The notes beneath the pieces are model-generated. The model did not search any database, was not told the DNA's origin, and saw nothing but the letters and a program-made list of their open reading frames with translations. Position numbers and translations under genes: made by a program. From assembly GCA_022315425.1 (NCBI GenBank), contig JAIUPT010000053.1, forward strand, positions 43,327 through 107,326: DNA of 64,000 bases, given 5' to 3'. This document shows, piece after piece, positions 10,459 to 20,242 of this stretch (the first letter of the stretch is position 1; every line of letters starts with the position of its first letter). Origin of the DNA: Pseudevernia furfuracea. Lineage: Eukaryota > Ascomycota > Lecanoromycetes > Lecanorales > Parmeliaceae.

Positions 10459-13400
10459 CTATTGCATTTCTGTGTTGACAACTCGCTCGACAGGCCCCTC
10501 TGCCTGTGCTAGTGCTGCTGCCGCCGCCTCTTGCTGGGCTTTTGCCTCCTGCTTCTGTTTCTGCTTGCGCTTGCGGCGCATTCGGTTGATGTGGGCCTTC
10601 TTGCCCTTCTGTGTGGCCGCAGTCTTCCTAGCCTGCCCTTGCGCCTCCTTCTGCTGCCGCTGCCGCCTCTCCTCCTGCGGTGCCACTCAACACTGGTTAT
10701 AGGTTTGTAAAGGGTTTGCTCAATGGTATTTAGGGTATGGTCGACGGTGTTCTCCAGGTTTTCTCAAGGTATTCTGCTGCTGCTGCCGCCTGTCCTCCTG
10801 CAGTGCCACACAACAGTGGTCAGGGTTTGGTCAATAGTCTGCAAAGTATGGTCAACAGTACGCTAGGATTCCTCTGCCGCGGCCCGCCTCGTCTCTCTTG
10901 CAGTTGCAGTGCCGCTGTGCTGAGTATGTTGTTTTTTGTTGATCAACAGTGTTGAGGGTTTGGTCAACAGGGTTTAGGGTTTAGTCATCAGCATTTGGTA
11001 TTTGGTCGACAATGTCTCAGGGTACGATGCTACTTTTTGCAAACACTGTGCACCAGATTCATGAGATTTGAGGCAAAGGATTCTGAGATGACTTGCATCA
11101 CAATTGATGATGCACAGACCAACCAGCAACATCACACCATGGGTCCAGCAACTTGTGTATGAACAAGTGTGCAGCCCAGTGTGACCTGAAGCTCATAGAT
11201 CAATGTCAGCATGTGCTCATCAGCGCGACTCAGCTCAAAACAGGAGTGAGCGCAGCAGAGCAACACACATGTCAGCATGTGCTCATCAGCGAGACTCAGC
11301 TCAAAACAGGAGTGAATGCAGCAGAACAACACACATGTGGACGGTATCATTAACAAGTCAAGGACGCAGACACAAAGCAGACGAACAAGCTCCCATTCAC
11401 ATTTTTTGGCTTCACCCTTATGATCACTTTTTATTTTACATTATGCCTGACAACCCTCAACTGCACCCTTACAAACCTTTATTGCACACCATGCCTGATT
11501 AGTCATGATTACTTGACAAGATCCATAGCTGAGCAGCAAACCTGCTCAGCCTCCGAAGACCGCACGAACTCATTGGCGTGCTTCTCATGAGTGCCACGCT
11601 TGTACGCCACATTCGTCTTCTCCTTGAGTGCAGTCTCAGTGAAGGCATCAGCTTGGACAGTCTTTCCCTGCTTCCTCAGCACAATGGCCTTTTCTATGCA
11701 GGCTGCTGGGTGGCGGGGGGTCAGCTCCAGGGCTCTGTTCAGGTATGCCAGGGCCTCATTGTAGTTGCCACACTTACGCTCCAGAGCACCCAAAGCGCCT
11801 GCATGCAGTCATTTGTTACTTCATTTGTGCATTCAGAATTCCGTTGTAGTTGCCACACTTGCGCTGCAGAGCACCCATAGCTCTCAATTGTTACTTCATT
11901 CACTCATTCATTCAAGAACACTGCTAACCATGCATTCGTTCATTCAGACATGGAAAGACAAGGCTTGTCCTGCTCATCCCTAGCTCATCATGAGCTGTAA
12001 AGTGTGGTCATTATCATTGTTGTGATTATTAATCATGCATTCGTCCATGTGTTCACTTATTCATTCATCCGTTTGTTTGTTGTTCATTCGTACAAAGTCT
12101 CTGTTTCCTCCATCCCCAAAGAGCTTACTCTGGGTGAAGGTTTCCCTGGGATCCAGCTCCAGAGCTTTCAGGTACAGCTCGCGAGCTTTGTCTGTGTTGC
12201 CATTAGTCATCTCCAGCGCGGCCCAGGCATGCCAGCAGGGCACCGAGCGCGGCTGTACCAAGGTGGCCTTCTGCAACATGTCCCTGGCCAGCTCTGTGTT
12301 GCCCTCGGCTGCTTCTGCCAGCGCCCAGCTCTGCGTAAAAAGAGGAACATGGCAGGTGGTGAAAAAGGTGAAGAAGAAGGTGAAGCATTTGAAAAAGAAG
12401 TTAACAGGGGTGAGAAAGAGGAAAGAAGAGAAAAAAGATGAAGAGGAAGGCTGTAGAAGGATTGCGCTAATGCAGGGCACAGTGTTGACTTGGGGATCTG
12501 CATTTTGGCAAGTACTGTGAAAGACAGAGACAGCAAAAAAACAGTCAAGGGAGAAGAAAAAGGACAAGAAGAAGAAGAACCAAACAGGACGAAGGGAAGG
12601 TAGGGCAGCGAAAAACAGGCAAGGGGGAAGAGGAAGAAGAAGACAAAGAAGAGCCAAGCAGGAAGAGGGCAAGACATGATGACAAGCAGCATCCACCAGT
12701 ACCTGCTCCAGCCATTGCTCCACAAGGCAATGTGGTCACAACACAATGACAACCCCATGTAAAGAAAGAAGAAAACCAGAAAGAAGGACCGAAAAAGAAG
12801 GAAGGGAAGGAGAAGAAGAAGACAAATCACAACCGAGGGAACAAAACAACTACACCTGCAGGACGTACGCGTTGTCGGGCTCCAGCTGCACAACTTGATG
12901 CAGAAAGACGAAACCAGCAAGAAGAAGAAGAGGAAGCAGCAAAAGAAAAGGGAAGGTGAAGACTAGTCACAACCAAGGGGGAAAGAACAAACACCCCACC
13001 TGCAGAACATATGCGTTGTTGGGCTCCAGCTGCTGCCCCCTAGCAAACAGCTCCCGGGCCTCCTGCAAATGGCCCTCCTCCAACTCCAGACGTGCCAGGG
13101 TGTGCAGATTGGCTACATGGGATGGGTCTGCCTTGATACCCGCCACCAGATACTGCCTGGCCAGCTTGCGCTTGCCAGCCTTCCACTCTAGCGTGCCCAG
13201 CATGCCCAGCCCTCGTGTGCTGGTTGGCTCCAGTTGCAGCAGCCCTTGCAGCAGCTCACGAGCCTGCAGGAACGTTCCCAGGATAGGATATGTTGTGACT
13301 CATCAGACATCCTGGCATGAAAGCACAGGTGTATGTGGTATGCAACAAAATCAAGCTGGTGGGAGTTCTGTTCGAAAAAAGAGCCTAATGTCCTGTTGTT

Positions 13401-16400
13401 GGTACTTTGGGCCAAATAACAAAAGCGCATTCCTGCAACATTCACATATGCTGAGCCGGGCCCTGAAGAATCTAAGTCACACAAGCAGCACAAAAACTGT
13501 TTCTTCTGCAAGAGTTGCATGTTGCTTGTGCAATTCATTTTCTGGAGTGCACAGCTCAGGGTACATGAGTGTTGTAGGGATGCGTTTGACTTATGCAAAG
13601 AAGAGGCACAGTCAATACCACGCTGGTGCAGCTCCTGAATGGCATCCTATTTGAAGAAAAGAAAAACAGAACAAAAGGAGTCCATACGTTTCAGCACCAA
13701 TTTGATGGCAAGCCAAGTATGATACCGGGCTGCCCAGGCTGCTCAAGTTTGCTCATATATGCACAATCAGTCGCTGATTGGAACCATGCTGTTGTATCGC
13801 TTTGGTCATGCATGCTTCGCCTGCCTCTTGAGCACACTTTACAACCGACCATACATGAAGAGTTCTGCACCTCTGCTCACCTGGGAGAGCTAGTGGCACC
13901 TCCAAGCATGCTTGTCTCATGAAGCCTTTTGAACAGCATTGAACAATCTCTGCAACTGCAGATGCACTATGGTAAAGCCCATTGTAGACCACCACAAAGT
14001 TTACAGCAGGGGTTAACTTAACCCGCACGTACCTAGCTCATCATGAGCTGGAAAGCATAGTGATTGTCATTATTGTTATTACCAGGGGTTGTGTGACTGA
14101 TGCAAAGAAGAGGCGCACCTGGAACAGGTTGTCACCCTTGATATCTTGGTTTGCAGATGAAGTATGGTGCAGCCCATTCCAAACCAACTACAAAGCTTTC
14201 AGCAAGAGATGTGTGACTGATGCAAAGAAGAGGCACACCTGGAACAGGTTGTCACCCTTGAACTCTTGGTGAGCCCATTTGAAGAGCAGCTTGACTGGCT
14301 GAGTCAGCTCCAGGCCCTGCAGGGGGGGGTCCTTGGGGACGGCATCCAGGGCCCGCCTGTACAGCCGTCGAGCTGACGTGTCATTCCTGCACACAAAGCA
14401 CAGCATGTCAGCACGTGTCAGTTTTAATTACTAAAACATGAAAGTTGCACAAAGCTGAGCTGAAGGTTTTCTAGTATGCTGCAGGTGGATAAACCATCCA
14501 CTTGATCCATCCATTTGATTTGTAGGTGAAAGTATATATGCTGTCTAATCCTGTCAGCCAGCCTGGTGTTGAAAGCTCTCCAGAAAGGCTTGACAGACTG
14601 CTTGTGGTGTAGACAGACAATTGATACCAAAGAAGGTCTCAAACAGGCTTGATCAACTGCGTGTATTGGCTGCCAGCAAGCACCATGCGTGTGTGCAAAC
14701 CACAGTCATACGCGTGACACTGCGCAGTGAGAGACTGTCTGCTGTCACAGCCCAGCTAGTGTTGACTTGAGCAGGATCTGAAACAACTCCCAATATTGAA
14801 ACACAGTTTTACTGGCCCCAGGTCTGAATTTAGATTTGTGCGGTAGGATGATATTTCCAAGCCGAAAAAGACATGGCAGGATTGAAAAGCGAGAGCGCTT
14901 ATTCTGTATGGCATTCTGAAGCACAGCATTGCAGCACAAGCAAGCCAGGTTGGATTGTGACCATGGCTTGGTGACTTCATGCTGACCTGGATTTTGCTTG
15001 TGAATGACGAATCTTGTCTTGCTTTCTTTGGCAGAGTTGCCCAGCTATACTGCATAGCATTCTGAGGTGCGAATTTGCAGCAGAAACAAGCCAAGTGTCT
15101 GACAGTGACCATTGTTCAATGACTTCAGTCGCACCTATGTTGCTTCTGCTGCACAAGTTGCACCTCGGGATGCTACGCGGAACAACTGATCAACTCTGCC
15201 AGGACAGTCTCAAGACAACATCCCTTCTTCAAAGACGACAGACAGAAGAAGAGACCATCTGTACAGACTCTGCCAGGAAAGCAAAACAAGGTCCCTCATT
15301 CAAAGGAACAAACATAACAAGGAGACTGACATCATGAATATGTATCTTAGACTTCTTCTTTTGTTTGTTGCTCTGCATGAGGGAACTTGTCTCGCTTTCT
15401 CAGCACAGTGGGTACAGAAGACCAATTTCATGAACATGAATTTCAGTCTTCTTTTTCTTCTATTTGCTGCTTTGAATGAGACCATCTGTACAGACTCTGC
15501 CAGGAAAGCAAAATAAGGTCCCTCATTCAAAGGAACAAACATAACAAGGAGACTGACATCATGAATATGTATCTTAGACTTCTTCTTTTGTTTGTTGCTC
15601 TGCATGAGGGATCTTGTCTCGCTTTCGCAGCATGATCATAAATCTTATTTGAAATTGGCAAGTCAAAGATGACGACAAAAGAAATGAAATGCGACTGCAA
15701 TGATGTGGGTTTGGCGGCTGACCCTGACCTGAGGTCAAACTGCATTTGGAATTGACTGGTCAAACATGAAAACGAAGCAACAAAATGAGAGACTGCAATG
15801 ACATGGATTTGAAATTGACGAGTCGAACATGAAATTGAAGCCAACAAAATGAGGGACTGCAACAACATGGTTTGAAACTGGCTAGTCAGACATGAAAATG
15901 AAGCCAACAAAACGAGAGACTGCAATGACATGGTTTTGGAATTGACCAGTCAAACATGAAAATCAAAGCCAATAAAATGAGACAGCAATGACATGGATCT
16001 GGAATTGACCAGTCAAACATGAAAACAAACCCAACACATTGAGACTGCAATAACATGAGTTTGGCAGTTGACATGAGGACAAACTCCATTTGAGCCCAGC
16101 TGGACATGACCCAATTGAAGGAGGTAACAAATGAACAAGTCTGCAGGGGTGAAAAGCTGGGTCTGCAATGACATGGAATTGACCGCTCACCTGAGATCAA
16201 ATTCCATTTGAGCCCAGCTAGACATGACCCGGATGAAGGAGGTGACAGCCCTGATGAGCTGCGTATGCTGCTGTGAGCCACGCTCTGCCTCGCCGTTGGG
16301 ACTGGCGTTTGCCTTCAGCTTGATTTGGATGAGCTCGGCAGCTGCTCGGTAGAAGCAGCGCGCTGCAGGAATGCTGGCGTTCTTCATGTTGCTGCTGGCC

Positions 16401-17882
16401 ATGCGCCGCTCCATGTTTGCCAACTGCACGTCAGGGAAATGTATCACAGATGTTGAAAGAAAAGACTACCACTTTTGGGTTGGATTTGATGAGAAGTAAA
16501 ATGTTATATCAGGCTGCCCAATAGCGAGGGTACACACATGTGGCTTGTGTTACCGTTCTGTGTTTGCTAACTGCATGTAAAAGCAGGTGCATCACAGATG
16601 TTGCTTGGTTTGCAGCTCTGTGTTTGCTAACTGCACGTAAGAGAAGTGCATCACAAATGTTGCTTGAGAAACCCTCAAACCATGATCCCATGCTCAAAGA
16701 AGATGCATGCAGGGCTTAGATCAATGGTTTTAGGGAGTGAACCCTAAACCCATACTTTCAGCTGCTCAAAGCAGGTGCGTGCAGGAGGCCCACCTGGGCC
16801 CAACCCTCAGAGTTGACCGGATCCTTGACTAAGTGACTAGTCATCAGCGCACGTGCTTGAGAGAACTGCATGTCTCTGGACATCTGGCGCACAAACTCTG
16901 CCACCACCTCATACTTCTTGGGCACCCGCTGCTTAGTGGCGTGGGCCTTGGCATGGTGAAGGGCATTGTCAAGGGCAGACTGGTTGCCTATCGGGCACCA
17001 GGACTGGGACCAGCTGAAAGGCCATGGTCAGCTCCCCAAAGGAGAGGATGTCCCCGAGGTACACCTCTGTGTCTACCATTCTGGGTAGCTTCACCTTGTT
17101 GACAAAGGTGGTGCCGTAGGGCTTCAGACATGTCACCAGACAGCTGCACGTGGGCAGGTGTGAGTCAGTGCGAAGTCATGCAGGAAGTATGAGTACAGAT
17201 TGACTGCAGCAGCTTGGTGGCGATGTACTTCAGGATCACAGCTTACGATAGTGGACACTCAGCCCACAAGAGTGGACAGAGGCCTGCATGAGTGGACATA
17301 AGCCTCCTGGAAGGTTTTGGTTCATGTTTTGTTCAGCAGAAGACTTGGAGCAGAAGGAGCATGTGTGTTTTTGCAACCAACAAGGTCGAGGCATTACAAT
17401 GTTCCGGGATGACGCAAACACTGAGCAAGCCATTTCAGACATGTATAACTGACAGCACTTCACAGAATAGTACATGCATTGACATCCCTTGCCAAACCCA
17501 TATTGACCATGAGATAACACCACGGCACAAGCAGCCCAGTATAACACTTGGCTTCTCATTAAAGGTGACGCCAAAAGGTGTACTTTTTCTTTTCTTTCCT
17601 TTTTCAACACCACAGCGGTGACTTGCGCTTACAACGGCTTGCGTCCATTGAAGTGGATTTCAAGGCGAGTATGTTGACCAAGGGGGGAAAACAGCACTAC
17701 AGCAGCGAGTTGCTCTTGCTCTTACCATGGCTTGCGTCCTTTGAAGTGGATTTCAAGGCGAGCATGGACGCCAGGCCCAGCTTCCACAGCACTTTCCAGC
17801 ACAAGATCACAGTTGCCCTGTCTGGGGTCACCCCCACCCAGCAGCAGGGGCCCGTGCTGGGGCAGGTGTATGGGCTGAGCGA
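10459..17882 (-). CDS. FHA-domain protein with TPR/HAT helical repeats and a basic Lys/Arg/Gln-rich C-terminus
   Basis: Exons, N to C: 17726-17882 and 16794-17143 (FHA domain split by an intron: CDLVLESAVEAGPGVHARLE, then YGTTFVNKVKLPR and EVYLGDILSFGE); 16191-16423; 14239-14386; 13000-13263; 12129-12330; 11542-11798; 10459-10674. The middle exons give 34-residue-type helix pairs, for example WHAWAALEMTNGNTDKAREL and GALERKCGNYNEALAYLNRA, as in TPR and RNA-processing HAT proteins such as HCF107/MBB1. The last two junctions join in phase, and the last exon encodes a highly basic helix ending in VNTEMQ. FHA domains bind phosphothreonine, so a phospho-regulated scaffold or RNA-processing factor is an inference. 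A frame break lies near 17000 between the FHA and repeat parts. The true 5' end is upstream of 17882; the Ser-rich exon at 18.6-20.0 kb is a candidate, but its phase does not match. Introns are full of tandem copies of the exon edges. Confidence 0.8.
10650..10815. repeat. Exon-edge duplication 1 (FHA-TPR last exon)
   Basis: The 5' edge of the last exon with its acceptor (10650-10694) recurs about 124 bp upstream in the intron (10774-10814): GCTGCCGCCT then TCCTCCTGC. A weaker third copy may lie at 10880-10930. Confidence 0.7.
11206..11338. repeat. Two tandem copies of about 69 bp
   Basis: GTCAGCATGTGCTCATCAGC ... AACACACATGT occurs twice in a row, in an FHA-TPR intron. Confidence 0.85.
11758..11885. 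repeat. Exon-edge duplication 2
   Basis: The start of the exon 11542-11798 (TTGTAGTTGCCACACTT on the plus strand) recurs 85 bp upstream of it on the minus strand, at 11844-11882, with the acceptor side included. Confidence 0.8.
11955..12085. repeat. Palindromic intron repeat, copy 3
   Basis: Perfect palindrome AGCTCATCATGAGCT at 11982-11996 preceded by AAGGCTTGTCCTG and followed by an ATTGTTGTGATTATTA-type stretch; FHA-TPR intron. Confidence 0.8.
12340..12970. repeat. Purine-strand-biased intron (GAA-rich)
   Basis: More than 500 bases of mostly GAA/AAG/AGG on the plus strand in an FHA-TPR intron, giving spurious Lys/Glu or Phe/Leu-rich ORFs. Confidence 0.8.
12853..13033. repeat. Exon-edge duplication 3
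   Basis: The exon end with its donor (12997-13033) recurs at 12853-12889, 144 bp further into the intron. Both copies encode LEP-x-NAYVLQ on the minus strand, followed by GT. Confidence 0.85.
13294..13335 (-). repeat. Dispersed repeat family C, copy 1
   Basis: Reverse-oriented match to the element at 34.5 and 43.7 kb: GACTCATCAGACATCCTGGC, then GAAAGCACAGGTG. Confidence 0.65.
13652..13738 (+). repeat. Dispersed repeat family B, copy 1
   Basis: GAAAAGAAA start, then ATTTGATGGCAAGCCAAGTA and GGGCTGCCCAG. One of six intronic copies. Confidence 0.75.
14028..14085. repeat. Palindromic intron repeat, copy 4
   Basis: AGCTCATCATGAGCT at 14035-14049, then GGAAAG and an ATTATTGTTATTA stretch. Confidence 0.8.
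14091..14270. repeat. Exon-edge duplication 4
   Basis: 14091-14150 and 14211-14270 match at about 57 of 60 positions, period 120. Copy 14211-14270 spans the real exon end and donor (minus, GDNLFQ then GT); the other lies deeper in the intron with its donor intact. Confidence 0.92.
15257..15635. repeat. Duplicated block of about 150 bp, period about 230
   Basis: 15257-15410 and 15487-15635 are almost identical (ACAGACTCTGCCAGGAAAGC at each start). FHA-TPR intron. Confidence 0.92.
15640..16060. repeat. Minisatellite of about 60 bp
   Basis: About seven diverged units around GACCAGTCAAACATGAAAAT and GACTGCAATGACATGG, leading up to the exon-edge copy at 16067. Confidence 0.88.
16067..16250. repeat. 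Exon-edge duplication 5
   Basis: The exon end and donor at 16184-16248 recur at 16067-16128 (CCATTTGAGCCCAGCT and GACATGACCC), period about 118; a fainter copy is near 15735. Confidence 0.88.
16413..16663. repeat. Exon-edge duplication 6, three copies
   Basis: The exon start and acceptor near 16413-16454 recur at 16559-16604 and 16619-16663 (TGTTTGCTAACTGCA, then ATCACAGATGTT). Confidence 0.88.
16454..16520 (+). repeat. Dispersed repeat family B, copy 2
   Basis: GAAAGAAAAG ... GGATTTGATGAGAAGTAAAA ... AGGCTGCCCA, ending beside the exon-edge copies. Confidence 0.75.
17531..17608 (-). repeat. Dispersed repeat family B, copy 3
   Basis: Reverse orientation: GCAGCCCAGTATAACACTTG, GCTTCTCATTAAA, CTTTTCTTTCC. 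Confidence 0.8.
17625..17767. repeat. Exon-edge duplication 7 (FHA exon)
   Basis: The FHA exon end with its donor (17717-17767) recurs at 17625-17672: GAAGTGGATTTCAAGGCGAG in both, period about 92. Confidence 0.92.
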
Positions 17883-18565
17883 CTGTCACAACATCATCAC
17901 ATTGCAGCCGCCATCCAACCTACACAACAGTCACCACTTGTTTCTAAAAGGCATTTTTCCCTTGTTGTTTTCCTGTGTTTTAACTATTAAAAATAAAGTT
18001 TTTCCTTTTTCCCGCTAGCATGTCATGAATTAATGGCTGGAAGAAACCAACACTCGCTGCTTGAAATGTCCTGTGCATGCCTCGCACTACAAGGTCACAT
18101 GACATGCATGATTTCCACATGACACGCCTCATCCCCACATGACATGCCTCATCCCCACATGAGCACAGGACCAGGCAACAGGCATGACAGCAAGCAGTGA
18201 CAAAGCAGCAGGATTGCTACATCTGCATTACAGTTGGCATACTGACTGCCAAAACAGGATCTCAGGATCTTGAACAGCAAACAACTGTACATGGCCATCG
18301 TAGAGGGAGAACACAAATCAAATGACAGATGAGCACCATGATTGGATGAGACACGTCCATGTGCACAAGGCATTGCATATTATTTGGAAAGCCAGGGTGG
18401 TGTCATGAGCACCTGCTGTTACACACAACACTCTTTGGAAGAATGGTAAACACCTTCTCACCTTCTTACAAAGGCTAGTACATGATGTGCATACTAGCCT
18501 CAGACATGCCTGGACACCAGTATGCTGCGTTTTCATGTTAGGAAGTGAGCACTGACACGGCTCAC

Positions 18566-19994
18566 CTTGCGGTCAACAGGTACGAGTGCAAAAGTGGCAT
18601 CCTGGTAGCTCGTTCCTTTCTCATGCTTGTAGCGCTTGCTTTGAATAGCTGAGAACATCATATCAGCGGCAGCAGCTTCGTTGGGGGGTTGTTGAGGTTC
18701 CTTGGGGGGCTCAACGCGGGGGGGCGGTCTGAAGAGCGGCTGCAAGTTGTCCCAAGACCCTGCTAGGGTCTGCCTCTGAGACTGTGCACCGTTTCCCAGA
18801 TTTGCTGGAGGATGACTTTTGAGGACTGAGGTCATCCCAGTCCAAGGATTGGGATGCGCGTGGGGACGCCCGTTGCTCCTGTGAGGTGGACGGTGGGGGG
18901 GTCCTGGGGCGGGGGGGGCGCATGAGCTCGGGGGGGTTTGGAAGATCATCCAAATCTAATGAGATTGTGCTTTCATTGTGGCTGGGACTGAGCAGAGCTG
19001 CAACATCATTTGCCTGATCAGGCAATGACTGCTGATCAGATGACTGATCAGGCTGTCTGGTGGTGGCACGGGGTTTAGATAATGGAGAAGAAGACTCAGG
19101 GAGATCAGACAAGTCTAACGACAGTGTGCTCTCATTGTGCTTGGTACTGAACAGAGCTGAGCCATTTCCCAAATCCTCTGAACCCATGGATGATCCACTG
19201 CTGGATGCTGAACTATTAGACCTTCTGCGGTCATCACTCAATTGGTCATCTCTGCTGCTCTGAGAGCTTCCTGCCACCTCTGAGTCGATAGTCTCAGCTG
19301 TGGTGCGTCCAGAATTCACTGCATGCAGTCGCCAGCTGGAGTGATGACTTCTGTGAGCGCCGAACCCAGCCATGTGGGTCCCATGTGAGGCACTGACAGA
19401 GCAGAGCGCTGCTGAAAGCCCTGCCTTGCCCTGAACTTGGCCCCACTGCTGCCCCAACGATACCCCATTTGGTGTCTGCCTATTGCCGCCGCAGTGACAA
19501 ACAGTAACACTGTTGCTGCGTCCTGCTGGCCTGCTGAACCCAACAGCCTGTAACCCTGGGCCTGGCTGAGCAGCCTCAGACAGGTATGGGTCAGCTAGGG
19601 TTTGAGCCCTGCTGGAATGCGGTATGGAAAAGACAGGCTGGTAGTTCATGAAGGCAGAGAAGTTGTGTGTAGGTCCCTGCTTCATATAACTGTCATCATC
19701 ATCATGAGTCAGTCCCAAGTGTGTGCCATGACCAGCATGAGTCTGTGGCTCTGAGGTGCTAGCCAATGGCTGATGCCTAGCCTCTGAGACTGAGCCTCTT
19801 ACAGAGCCAGCAGGCAAGCTGGTGCTGTTGACCTCTGAGTTAGGGTTGCTGGATTGCAGGGAAAGAGAAGCTTCAGATGAAGCTGATGAAGTTGCAGGAG
19901 AAGCTGCTGAAGCTTGTGGGGCAGTTGAGGTGGAGCGGCGCAGACTTTGAGCGGTCTCAGTGTCAACCTTGGGCAAAGCTCCAAGCAAACTAGC
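18566..19994 (-). CDS. Ser-rich disordered exon, probable C-terminal extension of CRSH
   Basis: A single open stretch of more than 430 codons, rich in Ser, Gln, Pro and Asp, with no recognised domain. The acceptor at 19995-19996 is phase-compatible with the donor of the EF-hand exon at 20243, so the simplest model joins it to CRSH. A separate gene starting at the ATG near 20012 cannot be excluded. It contains a repeated acidic motif: HNESTLSLDLSDLP near 19.1 kb and HNESTISLDLDDLP near 18.95 kb, which may be a short linear binding motif. The frame shifts by one at a run of seven G near 18720; the downstream frame then continues as KEPQQPPNEAAAADMMF and ends near the donor at 18565 (or at a stop at 18533 if unspliced). 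The homopolymer position suggests a sequencing indel. Confidence 0.6.
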
Positions 19995-20242
19995 CTGCAC
20001 ACAGGCATACACTTCTTCTCAATATGCGCACAGCATAATTGGCAACAGAAAGCTGCTCACAGTACACCAGGCCGCTTAGCGTGTTATTGCCAGGCATGAT
20101 GTAGCTGTCTCAGGAAGGTAACAGCCACACAAGCAAAAACGTCATCACAGACACAGGGCGATACCAAGCTGCGCACAACACGGTAGGGTGTGAGCCTGAC
20201 CCTAGGGGGAGACACATGTGATGAACAGATGAACAAGCATAC

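Noticed and set aside
10955..10990. Telomere-like AGGGTTTAGGGTTTAG
   Set aside because: Only about two units, inside a diverged local repeat (GGGTTTGGTCAACAG); not a telomeric array.
12004..12920. Long overlapping ORFs on both strands, including Phe/Leu/Ser-rich ones resembling membrane proteins
   Set aside because: They arise from the GAA-rich intron; only the HAT-repeat segment 12129-12330 is supported as exon.
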